Positions 27,338 to 35,751 of a DNA stretch of 64,000 nucleotides are shown here, one piece after another. A program made the position numbers and the translations under genes. The DNA comes from an uncultured Vampirovibrio sp. (GTDB lineage: Bacteria > Cyanobacteriota > Vampirovibrionia > Gastranaerophilales > Gastranaerophilaceae): NCBI GenBank assembly GCA_910577395.1, contig CAJTLG010000004.1, forward strand, positions 62,001 to 126,000, in the 5' to 3' direction. The first letter of the stretch is position 1; the number at the start of each line of letters is the position of its first letter. The notes beneath the pieces are model-generated. The model had not been told where the DNA came from and did no database searches. It saw nothing but the letters and a program-made list of their open reading frames with translations.

Positions 27338-28807
27338 ATGCAAAACAATATGGAAAATAAAAACGAAAAATTATTTTGTAGGTTTCGTTCAACTAGTGCA
27401 TTGTTGGATAAATTTCATGAGCTTGAAAATGAAGAGATATATTTTTCTACTGTAAAAGATTTAAATGACCCACTTGAAGAATATATGGATTTAAGTTTTG
27501 ATGGTGATGAAATATTGTGGACTAATTTTTTTCAAAATTATCTATTTTGTTTATTTGTATTTAGAACCATTTTGATGCTTACCGGTGATGGTAAAGAGTT
27601 AACGAGTGATGATATTCATACATACTTTGATCCTGAACGAAAAACTTTTTTAAGTGTTGAAGGCCATAGCTATAAGGTAGCTTGTGATGAAATTTTTGCT
27701 AATTCCGTAATTCAAAAGATTATTAATTACTTTTCCAATAGAGAGGAAGCTATTTCCGAAGACGAATTACTTTTGTTTTTGCAATATCTGCATTTATACT
27801 TCTTGGATGTATTTGCGAAAATAGATTTAGAAAAAGGATTAATAAAGCAATCACCAGGTAACTGTTTACAACAAAGTGAAACGCAATTAGAAAAATTCGG
27901 CTCAATAATTGATGGTATTTCAGAAGATGAAAGTAATTATTTGCATTTGAAGGCGTTGTATAAACTTACAAATACCATAACTGATAGTTATAAATATTTG
28001 CGTCAACTGGAGAATACTGGTAATTCTGGTATTGTTATGAAGAATTCTCAATTGTTACTTGATTATCCTAAGTATTATATAAAAAAATTAAGCGAAATTA
28101 TGTATCCCAAGCCTTACATTACTTGTTTTTCTGAAAACTATAAAGACTTGTCAATGTGGGGATATTATGCCGATTCGGGAAAGGGTGTTTGTTTAATATA
28201 TAAACCTAAAGTTGTAAATGGTAATTTTTATATTCCGCTCAAAATTCCTCATACGAGAACTCAGGATTTTACTGATATGCAACTAAAACCTGTTTCTTAT
28301 GAAAAACAAAAACCGCTAACCCCATTTTTTAGAAGCCTGGGTAGATTAAATTTTCCAATGCTCGAAAAGCATTGGTATTCGCTTAATGGTAAAAAGAGCA
28401 AGTTAGTAGAGGATTTGTTTAACGATAAAGGGATAGATAAGTGGCGACACCACTATTGGGAGCATATGGAAAATAGTACAAATATAAAACATATCTGCTG
28501 GCGCCATGAGCAAGAGTATAGGATTGCCTTAATACCTGTGCTTGATGATACTTGCGATACTATTGAGAAAAGAAAAATAAAATATAATTTTCAAAATTTA
28601 TACGGTTTAATATTTGGAGTCAATACAAATGAAAGCGACAAATTGAGAATCATAAAAATAATTCAAGAAAAATGCGTTAAATACAAAAGAAATGATTTTA
28701 TGTTATTTCAAGCTGTTTATAATAACGCTAAAGGGGAAATTGATATAATGCCGTTAAATGTGCTAAAATATGTAATCGATTTTGATGAACAAAAAATACT
28801 AAAATAA
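27338..28807 (+). CDS. DUF2971-family protein
   Basis: 489 aa. The N-terminus LFCRFRSTSALLDKFHELENEEIYFSTVKDLNDPLE and the central ITCFSENYKDLSMWGYYADSGKGVCLIY-type region are the DUF2971 signature, followed by HEQEYRIAL. The catalytic chemistry of this family is not known to me. Members often occur in variable or defence-type neighbourhoods. An insertion of about 200 residues between the two halves makes it longer than the usual ~250-300 aa. It is divergent from the secretion operon and followed by an intergenic repeat. Confidence 0.75.
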   Translation: MQNNMENKNEKLFCRFRSTSALLDKFHELENEEIYFSTVKDLNDPLEEYMDLSFDGDEILWTNFFQNYLFCLFVFRTILMLTGDGKELTSDDIHTYFDPERKTFLSVEGHSYKVACDEIFANSVIQKIINYFSNREEAISEDELLLFLQYLHLYFLDVFAKIDLEKGLIKQSPGNCLQQSETQLEKFGSIIDGISEDESNYLHLKALYKLTNTITDSYKYLRQLENTGNSGIVMKNSQLLLDYPKYYIKKLSEIMYPKPYITCFSENYKDLSMWGYYADSGKGVCLIYKPKVVNGNFYIPLKIPHTRTQDFTDMQLKPVSYEKQKPLTPFFRSLGRLNFPMLEKHWYSLNGKKSKLVEDLFNDKGIDKWRHHYWEHMENSTNIKHICWRHEQEYRIALIPVLDDTCDTIEKRKIKYNFQNLYGLIFGVNTNESDKLRIIKIIQEKCVKYKRNDFMLFQAVYNNAKGEIDIMPLNVLKYVIDFDEQKILK

Positions 28808-29093
28808 AAGATTGTTTTTCGTATAATAGTTTTTCAAAATAGTAAAACTATCTATCAAAAGAAATTAAACTAAGTGTTTGTTTATAGTGGTGGTTTGTAT
28901 TTATTTTTTGCTGAATTTTATTGACAAAATAAAGTAATCATTATTGCAATAAATTTTAGGGGTTCGGATAGTGTAACCACAACTCCACCATAAAAGAGAG
29001 TCTTGAGGCTCTTATCAAGTCTTTATAAAACTTGAATAAATCGAAAATTTTTCTCCTTAAAAATTATTGCAACATTTTTTTATTTTTTTCACC
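28808..29093. repeat. Structured intergenic repeat, right copy, in the gap after the DUF2971 gene
   Basis: The core at 28905-28990 shares TTTTAGGGGTTCGGAT and the following GTAACC-x-ACTCCA pattern with the element at 14411-14532, plus a degraded version of its AT-rich inverted repeat. The closing ATCCGAACCCCT arm is missing. An AAGAG/CTCTT hairpin (about 28995-29018), then a T-containing stretch on the minus strand, may end the large gene at 29094. No gene is seen here. Confidence 0.5.
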
Positions 29094-31073
29094 CTATTCT
29101 GTCAGCTTGTCTAGCAGGGTATAATAGCCTTTAAGTACGGTATTTTGTTTCTCTTTATTATATTGTTCAAGTTCTTCTTTATTCATCTTTTTAAACGGCA
29201 TGCCGGATAATACCCTTGATACGCTGTCTGTCAGCACTGTGCAGGCTGCGGTTACGGCACCGGCACCTATTAAACTTTGAGAATAAAGGATTTTAAATAA
29301 ATGGTTCAGGTTTAAAAATGCACATTGAACTGATGTTCTGATTATTTTATTTATGCCCCTTAAGCGCGCATCTTTATTGGCTTTTTCAACATCACCTGTT
29401 TGTTTTAGGGTGCTGTTGTAATCATCAGTTGTTGAAAAATAAATACTGCTGAATGTGCCCAAAAGTGCTGTCAGTTTTCCTATGTCGCAATTGTTTACGT
29501 TAGATTTTGTTTCTTTATTCAGGGCTGTTTCCCAGGTTTTTTCCATATGGTTTTTGTAGTGTGCTAAAAATTCTTTACTTTTGATATTATTATCAAATTT
29601 TGCAGCCTGCTTTTTAAAATCAAGTATTGTATTTACAAGGTTGTAATCATTTTTAAGTTCTGCAGGTTTTGCTTTTTTAATTACGCCAAGGCCTTCAAGT
29701 GCTGCGCTTACAAGCTTGTATGGGAAGCTCGCAATTTCTTTTACTATCCTGAATGGTGTTAGGGGTGCTAGCAGTAATTCTTTTTTAGAGATTTGTATAT
29801 TTGTATGGGGTATTTTAATAAATTTTTCATATTCACCTATCAAATCACCCTTGTTGCTTATTACAAGTAGGCCTTCATTAGAGTATTTTGCATATTTCTC
29901 ATTAAAGAATTTTTCCACGTGAGGTAAGCCTATACTGTTAAGAACATCAAAGAAATCATTTTGTTCTTTTTCATTCATCCACAATTCACTAGTAGTTGCC
30001 TTTTTAAACTTATCGCGTATGGATTTAACAGGTGCAAAGTTTTCAAGCTTTTTAAATGTTTTTGTGCCCTTAAATCCTCTTATTGCAAAGCCTGCGGCTA
30101 TGCTTGTAAAACATGCAAGAGCAATATTTTTAAAGGTTAAAATATGTTTTTTGTCTTCTTTTTTGGCTTGCGGTTCATTTCCTTTAAATTGAATGGATTT
30201 ACCTGCCTTTGCAGCCTCCATAAACCCTTCAAAAGATAAAAGGTTTCTATCCGCTAATGAATTTTCAGGTGCTTTTATCCTTGTAAGGGGTCTTCCTGTT
30301 GATAATCTGGATGTTACCCTAAACACTGTGCCAAGTATTGTATTTAAAATCGGTGCAGCATATGCGGAATTATTTGTAAAGCCTGAAAATGCACCAAGCA
30401 TAAAATATTGTGAAACCGCCTCTTGTGCATTTTCTATGATTTCCTGGTTTCTTTTGCTTTTGGCCTCTTCCTTTGCCTCTTCATCGGTTTTTCCGTTTTT
30501 AATTGATTTATTATAAAAATCATTTCCTAATATTGCGGCAGCGGTAAAGCCTGAGATTACCCTTGTTATTACCCTTTCATGAGTTGTATTGTATTTTGCC
30601 TTGTTAGGGGCAAGGTTTTCATCAATCAGTTTATAAAAATCATCAATTGGGTTTGCGGGCTTTTTAGTGTTTTTTGTAATTTCTGCCTTTTTTATAAAGG
30701 TTTCACTGTGTTCTAAAAGGCCACGCATAGCACGGTTTATTTGTTCCTGTTCATTTTTATTTCTGAATTCAGTCAGCATTGTGCTGTTATACAGGCTTTT
30801 AATATTGAATTTTTCTGCAATATTATTCAATATTTCTTTTGGCATTTTTGTGAAAGGATAAGTCAGTGTATCTAAAAATGCATTTGCTTTTTTATACAAA
30901 ACATCGCTCCCTTGTTCCTGAATAAGGCCGAGAGTGATGTTTTCAGATAGTTTATTGTATATATTGTTAAGATGTTTTTCGGATAATGTTTTAATCGTTG
31001 AGAGGTTAGAAACTTTGCCTGTGCCAAGGCTTTTATGAATATTATTAATGTTTTTGATTGATAATTGCTTCAC
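29094..31073 (-). CDS. Large module protein, copy B (~660 aa, uncharacterised family)
   Basis: Paralogue of the genes at 10809 and 40681. Shared blocks include IYNKLSENITLGLIQEQGSDVLYKKAN in part, YPFTKMPKEILNNIAEKFNI, the hydrophobic ISGFTAAAILGNDFYNKS, NGKTDEEAKEEAK, LGAFSGFTNN, and C-terminal DARLRGINKIIR, TAACTVLTDSVSRVLSGMPF and YYTLLDKLTE. The GTG at 31073 has AGGG eight bases upstream; an earlier GTG at 31082 overlaps that site. The small NxxFxG gene lies 113 bp upstream on the same strand, as in copy A. Function unknown; two or three segments are hydrophobic enough to associate with a membrane. Confidence 0.7.
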   Translation of the reverse strand: MKQLSIKNINNIHKSLGTGKVSNLSTIKTLSEKHLNNIYNKLSENITLGLIQEQGSDVLYKKANAFLDTLTYPFTKMPKEILNNIAEKFNIKSLYNSTMLTEFRNKNEQEQINRAMRGLLEHSETFIKKAEITKNTKKPANPIDDFYKLIDENLAPNKAKYNTTHERVITRVISGFTAAAILGNDFYNKSIKNGKTDEEAKEEAKSKRNQEIIENAQEAVSQYFMLGAFSGFTNNSAYAAPILNTILGTVFRVTSRLSTGRPLTRIKAPENSLADRNLLSFEGFMEAAKAGKSIQFKGNEPQAKKEDKKHILTFKNIALACFTSIAAGFAIRGFKGTKTFKKLENFAPVKSIRDKFKKATTSELWMNEKEQNDFFDVLNSIGLPHVEKFFNEKYAKYSNEGLLVISNKGDLIGEYEKFIKIPHTNIQISKKELLLAPLTPFRIVKEIASFPYKLVSAALEGLGVIKKAKPAELKNDYNLVNTILDFKKQAAKFDNNIKSKEFLAHYKNHMEKTWETALNKETKSNVNNCDIGKLTALLGTFSSIYFSTTDDYNSTLKQTGDVEKANKDARLRGINKIIRTSVQCAFLNLNHLFKILYSQSLIGAGAVTAACTVLTDSVSRVLSGMPFKKMNKEELEQYNKEKQNTVLKGYYTLLDKLTE

Positions 31074-31194
31074 AAATTTCACCCTGCGTTAATAGCAGAT
31101 AAACATTCCTTCATTTTTATAAAGGCATGGTGGTGAAATATGTTGCTAATTTTTTAGTGTTTTTTGTACTATTTGAAATAAAAGTTTACAAAAA

Positions 31195-31548
31195 TTACCA
31201 GTTTCCTCTGCGGATTTGATCTTCAAGCCAATCAAACTGCCCTTCTGTATCATTATCAGAATTATCCCTGCGGTCACGGTTTGGGACTATTTCGCCACTT
31301 TCTACTTTTTTCGCGTATTCTTTTCGTATTTTACTAATTTCCTCTCTGGAAATTTCCGGCTCTGCATATTCCCCTAATCCCAACATTTTTTGCAGTTCTT
31401 CTTCGGTAAGGGGTTTATCTTCTTGTTTCTTTTCTTTTTTAAATTTGTCGAAAAAACCTTCAAAACTAACATTTTGATTTTGCGGTCTTAAATTTTGCGG
31501 TCTTGAATTATGGCGGGTATACGCCATAGAAATCGGTGTAATTCTCAT
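31195..31548 (-). CDS. Small NxxFxG module protein, copy B (117 aa)
   Basis: Starts MRITPISMAYTRHNSRPQ, then a duplicated LRPQN and QNVSFEGFF, so the motif is preserved. The rest is highly charged and probably disordered or helical (KFKKEKKQEDKPLTEEELQK), ending EGQFDWLEDQIRRGNW. Only the N-terminal ~30 residues are shared with copy A. It lies upstream of the large paralogue on the same strand. No known domain. Confidence 0.6.
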   Translation of the reverse strand: MRITPISMAYTRHNSRPQNLRPQNQNVSFEGFFDKFKKEKKQEDKPLTEEELQKMLGLGEYAEPEISREEISKIRKEYAKKVESGEIVPNRDRRDNSDNDTEGQFDWLEDQIRRGNW

Positions 31549-31582
31549 CTTAAAATCCTCGTGTTTATCAAGCTATTAATTT

Positions 31583-31625
31583 GGGTGGGGTTATATAAAA
31601 CATGAGAAAAAAATAATTTGCCAGT
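31583..31625 (-). promoter_or_regulatory. Conserved upstream block of module copy B
   Basis: On the minus strand GGCAAATTATTTTT, then TG-TTTTATAT and a CCCCACCC tail, matching the block at 13721-13763 at most positions. Probable promoter of the small gene. Confidence 0.5.
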
Positions 31626-31645
31626 TTTGTGATAAATAAAAATAT

Positions 31646-32038
31646 TTATTGAAACAAATGTTCAAGTTCGTTTATTCTGGCCCTCATCTTTTCCCTTTGG
31701 GTGAGCAATTCCTCCATATTGTACGGGGGTGTTTCACCTTTAAGGTTTGCCTCAAATGCTTTAATGATTTTATAATCCCCGCCTGATAACTCTTCTTTAA
31801 GGGTTAATATTTCATTTTCGGCATTTTTCATTTCTTTATTATATTCATATTCTTCACTGTTTTTGTATTTTTTCCATTCGCTTTCCGGGTAGAATTTGTT
31901 ATCGTAGGATATTATTTTTTCGCTGCATTGTTCAATTATCCCATCAAGCTGCCCGGTGATTATTTTGGCATCCTCAATTGCTTTATGGTGCTTTGCGCAT
32001 GATATGATTTTTCCTTCTTTATTTTTTAAAATGTACAT
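31646..32038 (-). CDS. Small coiled-coil protein of a phage tail-fibre cassette
   Basis: 130 aa. The first ~60 residues resemble short proteins encoded after phage fibre genes (MYILKNKEGKIISCAKHHKAIEDA, then ISYDNKFYPESEWKKY), and the second half is a coiled coil. Its ATG overlaps the stop of the fibre-like gene (TAATG), so translation is coupled. A fibre chaperone or attachment role is inferred. Confidence 0.55.
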   Translation of the reverse strand: MYILKNKEGKIISCAKHHKAIEDAKIITGQLDGIIEQCSEKIISYDNKFYPESEWKKYKNSEEYEYNKEMKNAENEILTLKEELSGGDYKIIKAFEANLKGETPPYNMEELLTQREKMRARINELEHLFQ

Positions 32039-32805
32039 TATGTTTCCTCGCTTTCTTTGGGTGCTGTGGCTCTGTTGTATATGAATGCAAATACTTTAGG
32101 GGTGCAATTGATATAAGATGCCTCTATAATATCTCCTTTTGCAACTTGCAATGTTATTGTGCCGTAATTTCCGGCGACGGATATGTTGCCTTGTCTGAAC
32201 AAATCAGTATTGGTGGTATTAGACAGCCTTACCCAGGCGGGTGCATTATAGCTAAGGGCTTGAAAATATATTTCACCGTCTGCAGGCATTGTAAATCTTT
32301 CCTGGGTTTTTGTGAGCACAAGGCCTGTGATGCTGCTTGATAAGCGGGTTAAATTACTTATGGTTTCGGGGCTGCAGCTATTTGAAAGTTCGTTTTTCAG
32401 TGTTTCGATTTTATTTGTAAGCTGATTAGAATTAATGTCTATTAAATCTTTAATTTCATTTGTATTTTCTTCAATTTTTTCATTTAATTGCGGCAGGGTG
32501 ACCATATTTCTTTTTTCAAGCGCAGATATAAGGGTTTCTTCGCTTACAAAATTTAAATCGTTTTCCAAATCTGATAATTTTGCCGGGATTTCAGAAGGGA
32601 GGACGATATTGTCTTCTATTTCATTTATGATGCTGCTTAGGGCCTGAGTTCTTTCTTCAAGTTTGCCTATGGTGTTTTTATGTGCATCCCGGCTTGAATT
32701 ATGGGCTGCAATTAATGTTTCCGTATCGTCTTTTATTTCTGCACTTATAATATTACTGCTGTCTTTTGTTTGGATAGTATTGATTGTTATTTCTTTATTA
32801 TTCAT
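32038..32805 (-). CDS. Phage tail fibre-like protein, short
   Basis: 255 aa from the ATG at 32805, with TTGGAG nine bases upstream; an ORF start 90 bases earlier would overlap the previous gene without a ribosome site. The N-terminal ~160 residues are heptad-rich (IEENTNEIKDLIDINSNQL). The C-terminal ~80 residues are a beta-rich head (FTMPADGEIYFQALSYNAPAWVRLSN, VAKGDIIEASY), comparable with the end of the prophage fibre at 5817. It overlaps the previous gene by 8 bp. No capsid, terminase or lysis genes are nearby. Confidence 0.65.
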   Translation of the reverse strand: MNNKEITINTIQTKDSSNIISAEIKDDTETLIAAHNSSRDAHKNTIGKLEERTQALSSIINEIEDNIVLPSEIPAKLSDLENDLNFVSEETLISALEKRNMVTLPQLNEKIEENTNEIKDLIDINSNQLTNKIETLKNELSNSCSPETISNLTRLSSSITGLVLTKTQERFTMPADGEIYFQALSYNAPAWVRLSNTTNTDLFRQGNISVAGNYGTITLQVAKGDIIEASYINCTPKVFAFIYNRATAPKESEET

Positions 32806-33178
32806 TTTCGCATTCTCCAATTTTCGGGTATACAAAGAATTTTGGTGTTCTGTTGAATTTATACGGGATAAGGGTTGATGAAAAACCATCATCATTGTGT
32901 ATTTTTAAGCTCCAATAATATTGGCCGATAAAACCTTCCCCTGTGGATAATTTTTCCGTATCTTCAGATGTCAGGCATACTTCAAGCAGGTGGCCGGTAG
33001 CATTTGTATAGCATTTTGAAATTATTACATCATCCAATGATGAGGTATCGGTTTTTTTCGCCACACAAAAATCAACATTAAAACCGTCTATCGGTATATT
33101 GAATTCAAAAACGATAGAGCCTGAATCGCCCCTTCTTGCTTTTATGGCAAGATTTTTTTTGTTTATACTGAATGGCAC
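32798..33178 (-). CDS. Baseplate-like beta protein of the tail-fibre cassette
   Basis: 126 aa with RRGDSGSIVFEFNIPIDGFNVDFCV near the start, a pattern typical of the N-terminal domain of phage baseplate upper proteins that anchor fibres, then YYWSLKIHNDDGFSSTLIPY. It overlaps the downstream fibre-like gene. Confidence in the family is moderate. Confidence 0.55.
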   Translation of the reverse strand: MPFSINKKNLAIKARRGDSGSIVFEFNIPIDGFNVDFCVAKKTDTSSLDDVIISKCYTNATGHLLEVCLTSEDTEKLSTGEGFIGQYYWSLKIHNDDGFSSTLIPYKFNRTPKFFVYPKIGECENE

Positions 33179-33270
33179 TTTGGTTTCTCCTTATTTTAAA
33201 AAGTGTACATACCTACTCTAGCAGCCACTTTGCCCTTAGGAGTGTTTTTTATATTGTGTTGTGCCAACCT

Positions 33271-34089
33271 TTAAAGGAAAATTTTTATTGAAAGCTGCTG
33301 CCAAAAAAACAGCCAGTTTTTAGAATTTAATTTGTTTTCATCTATATTTTTATATTGCCAACCTTTTATGATATTCATTTGGAAGAGTTCATCAAGCGTA
33401 GTTTCAAGGCGGTTTCGTATTTGGAACGGGAAAAGTTTTCCTGTATTGACGGTATTTAAAAGTTTTTTAATTTGAATAGAGTTTATATTAGTTTTTGTAT
33501 TGGATTTTAATTCGCTCAAGAATATTCCTATTGCCTTGTGCCAACTTTTGCTGACAGGATTTAAAGACAGCAGTTTTTGGCTTATTGCACCTGTGAATGC
33601 TATATTTTCGATGTATTTATCGTTAAAGCACAGTACAAAATTGAAATCTTTGTAATTCGCTATAGTGAATATTTTATGGTTTGCAAGGTTTTTTATTTTT
33701 TCATCTATTCTTTTTCGCACCTCTTTTTTATAGCCGCTAAAGCCGTTTTTTAGGGCTTTATTTTTCTTTATACCCCTGAGGATAAGAATATCGTCAGTAT
33801 TAAAATACAAAAGGTTATCCAGTTTTCTTTCAGTTAAATAGAGGTGAAAAATAATAATAAGGATATCAGTTTCTTCGCTATCAAGGGGCGGTATTTTTTG
33901 ATTGATAAGAAAATCCTTTAAGCCGCATGTTTTGCCTGTATTGCTATTAAAAAACGGCAGCAGAATATATTCCGGTGTATTTTCTATGTTTGACCTTAAG
34001 ATTTTTGAATTCAAATTTGGCAATGGCAGCAATTCGGCACTCATACTGTTATTATCATACAATTTGCCTAAAAGCGGATTTTTGTTCAC
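33271..34089 (-). CDS. Hypothetical protein with replication-initiator-like appearance
   Basis: 272 aa, basic. A predicted helical segment (CGLKDFLINQKIPPLDSEETDILIIIFHLYL in part) and a central GYKKEVRKRIDEKIKNLANHKIF winged-helix-like stretch recall plasmid or phage initiators of the RepA/Rep_3 kind, followed by FFWQQLSIKIFL at the end. I cannot confirm the family. It precedes the tail-fibre cassette on the same strand (93-bp gap), so it may belong to the same phage remnant. Confidence 0.4.
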   Translation of the reverse strand: MNKNPLLGKLYDNNSMSAELLPLPNLNSKILRSNIENTPEYILLPFFNSNTGKTCGLKDFLINQKIPPLDSEETDILIIIFHLYLTERKLDNLLYFNTDDILILRGIKKNKALKNGFSGYKKEVRKRIDEKIKNLANHKIFTIANYKDFNFVLCFNDKYIENIAFTGAISQKLLSLNPVSKSWHKAIGIFLSELKSNTKTNINSIQIKKLLNTVNTGKLFPFQIRNRLETTLDELFQMNIIKGWQYKNIDENKLNSKNWLFFWQQLSIKIFL

Positions 34090-34149
34090 AAAAAATTAAT
34101 ATTTGTATTATGATATGGTAAAAATGATTTGTTATTTTTGAAAATTTGT

Positions 34150-35082
34150 ATGTTGGAATTTTTGCGGAAAATTGTTTGTACAACTTTTAAGGATAGCGTA
34201 TTTTGTTTTTCTATATTAATTTTGTGCTATAACCCTTATGCTGCCTTAAGTGATTTTCGTATAGCGGTTACAATCTTTATATCGTTTATTGCATATCTTT
34301 TGATACCAAGGATATTGAACTATAGGAGTGATGAAGTTGTTTTTAATTATGTTGATTTTGATAAGCTGCTTGAGCAAAGAGAAACTTTTGTGGCAGCCCT
34401 TGCACATGATTTGAGATCGCCTTCGCTTTCGCATATTGCGGGTTTGCAGATGCTATTAAATGAAAGCTGCGGTGTACTTAATAAGGAACAAAAGAGTGTA
34501 ATTAAGGCAATTTTAAATTCTTGTAAATATATGAAAGAGCTTGTGTTTACGCTGCTTTCTACGTATAAATTTGATTGCGGTATGGTAAATTTAAACTGCG
34601 GTGATTTTGATGCAAGCCTTCTTGTTGAAGAATGTGTTGAGGATTTAAAAAATCTTGCCGTTAAAAAAGGTGTATCAATTGAAATAGACCACAGCCTTAT
34701 GCGCCCAAGAGAGATTTTTGCAGATTTTGTGCAGATAAAGCGCGTAATAATTAATTTGCTTTCTAATGCCATAAACTATGCGGGCATAGGCTCGAAAGTT
34801 AATATTGATATTATCAACGATAAAGGATACTTTAGATTTTATATAGAAAATTCCGGCCCGCCGTTAACGGATGAAATGCTGAGAAAACTTTTTAGAAGGT
34901 ATTCAAATATAAATTCAGGTGTTTCTAAAACAGGATTTGGCCTTGGATTGTATCTTTCAAAACAAATAATCGAGGCCCATAGCGGATATATTAAGGCTGA
35001 AAGTGAGGACGGAAAGAATATTTTCAGTTTTTATATTCCGTCTGTGGATATTTCTAATTACCGCTCTAAAATTGTATTTTAA
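34150..35082 (+). CDS. Membrane sensor histidine kinase
   Basis: 310 aa from the ATG at 34150 (a TTG at 34129 is also in frame; neither has a clear ribosome site). Two N-terminal membrane helices (about residues 12-55) are followed directly by the kinase core: H-box ALAHDLRSP (phospho-acceptor His), N-box VIINLLSNAINYA, then TGFGLGLYLSKQI for the G-box. There is no periplasmic sensor loop, HAMP or PAS domain and no adjacent response regulator, so it is an orphan kinase. Signal unknown. Confidence 0.85.
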   Translation: MLEFLRKIVCTTFKDSVFCFSILILCYNPYAALSDFRIAVTIFISFIAYLLIPRILNYRSDEVVFNYVDFDKLLEQRETFVAALAHDLRSPSLSHIAGLQMLLNESCGVLNKEQKSVIKAILNSCKYMKELVFTLLSTYKFDCGMVNLNCGDFDASLLVEECVEDLKNLAVKKGVSIEIDHSLMRPREIFADFVQIKRVIINLLSNAINYAGIGSKVNIDIINDKGYFRFYIENSGPPLTDEMLRKLFRRYSNINSGVSKTGFGLGLYLSKQIIEAHSGYIKAESEDGKNIFSFYIPSVDISNYRSKIVF

Positions 35083-35087
35083 AAAGC

Positions 35088-35657
35088 TTAGTGAATAAAT
35101 AAAACATTAACTAATGCTGCAAAGAAATGGTCATCCTTTTTAAAATTTTCATCATATATTTCCTGTGCAGAAACTTTTAGGTCGCTTGTTGCAAAGTTTT
35201 CAAGTGCAAATATATTATCTTCATCAATAACGCCGTCAATTATTGTTTCATTGAAAACAGTTTTTTTGAGGTCCTCTTCGGTAATATCGGCATCCGGCAG
35301 AAATTCCCACCCGACATATTTTTCATCTTGAATGCGTGTTAAACCGTCTGCCGCCAAGATATAACTTGCTAGCTCTTCTTTGCTTAATCCTTCTTTGTCA
35401 TCAAGATTAAGCTCTGCAAGGCTGTCTTCATATTTTGTTGATACCATTTTTAATTCAGAAGCATTTAATATGCCCCTGTCTATTGATTCATTGCTTTTAT
35501 TGTATTCTTTTTCAATTCCTTTAATTATATTGTTTGCATAGTTTAACGCTGCGTCTTTTTTATCGTCGTCACTTTCTGCATATGTCAGGGTTTCAGTGCT
35601 TGTGCTTTTAAAAATGTCGCCCAATAAATATGCTCCTGCGTTAATACTTATGCTCAT
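35088..35657 (-). CDS. EF-hand-like acidic protein
   Basis: 189 aa, very acidic. Possible calcium loops are ESIDRGILNASEL (~58-70), LDDKEGLSKEEL (~84-95) and DGVIDEDNIFALENF. The N-terminal MSISINAGAYLLGDIF is short and not a clear signal peptide. It lies 94 bp after the autotransporter gene on the same strand and converges with the kinase gene. A calcium-sensing or surface-linked role is speculative. Confidence 0.5.
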   Translation of the reverse strand: MSISINAGAYLLGDIFKSTSTETLTYAESDDDKKDAALNYANNIIKGIEKEYNKSNESIDRGILNASELKMVSTKYEDSLAELNLDDKEGLSKEELASYILAADGLTRIQDEKYVGWEFLPDADITEEDLKKTVFNETIIDGVIDEDNIFALENFATSDLKVSAQEIYDENFKKDDHFFAALVNVLFIH

Positions 35658-35751
35658 TTTCTATCCTCTCAATATATTCTTTATATACTCTCTTGCAGTT
35701 ATAAAAAAATTTTTCGGATAAAAATTGCCTAAATGATTAACTTTTGTAAAC

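Noticed and set aside
28953..28993. Integration scar of a tRNA or tmRNA 3' end (GGGGTTCGG ... CTCCACCA)
   Set aside because: The T-arm cannot close and the left copy of the same element ends differently; resemblance is probably chance.
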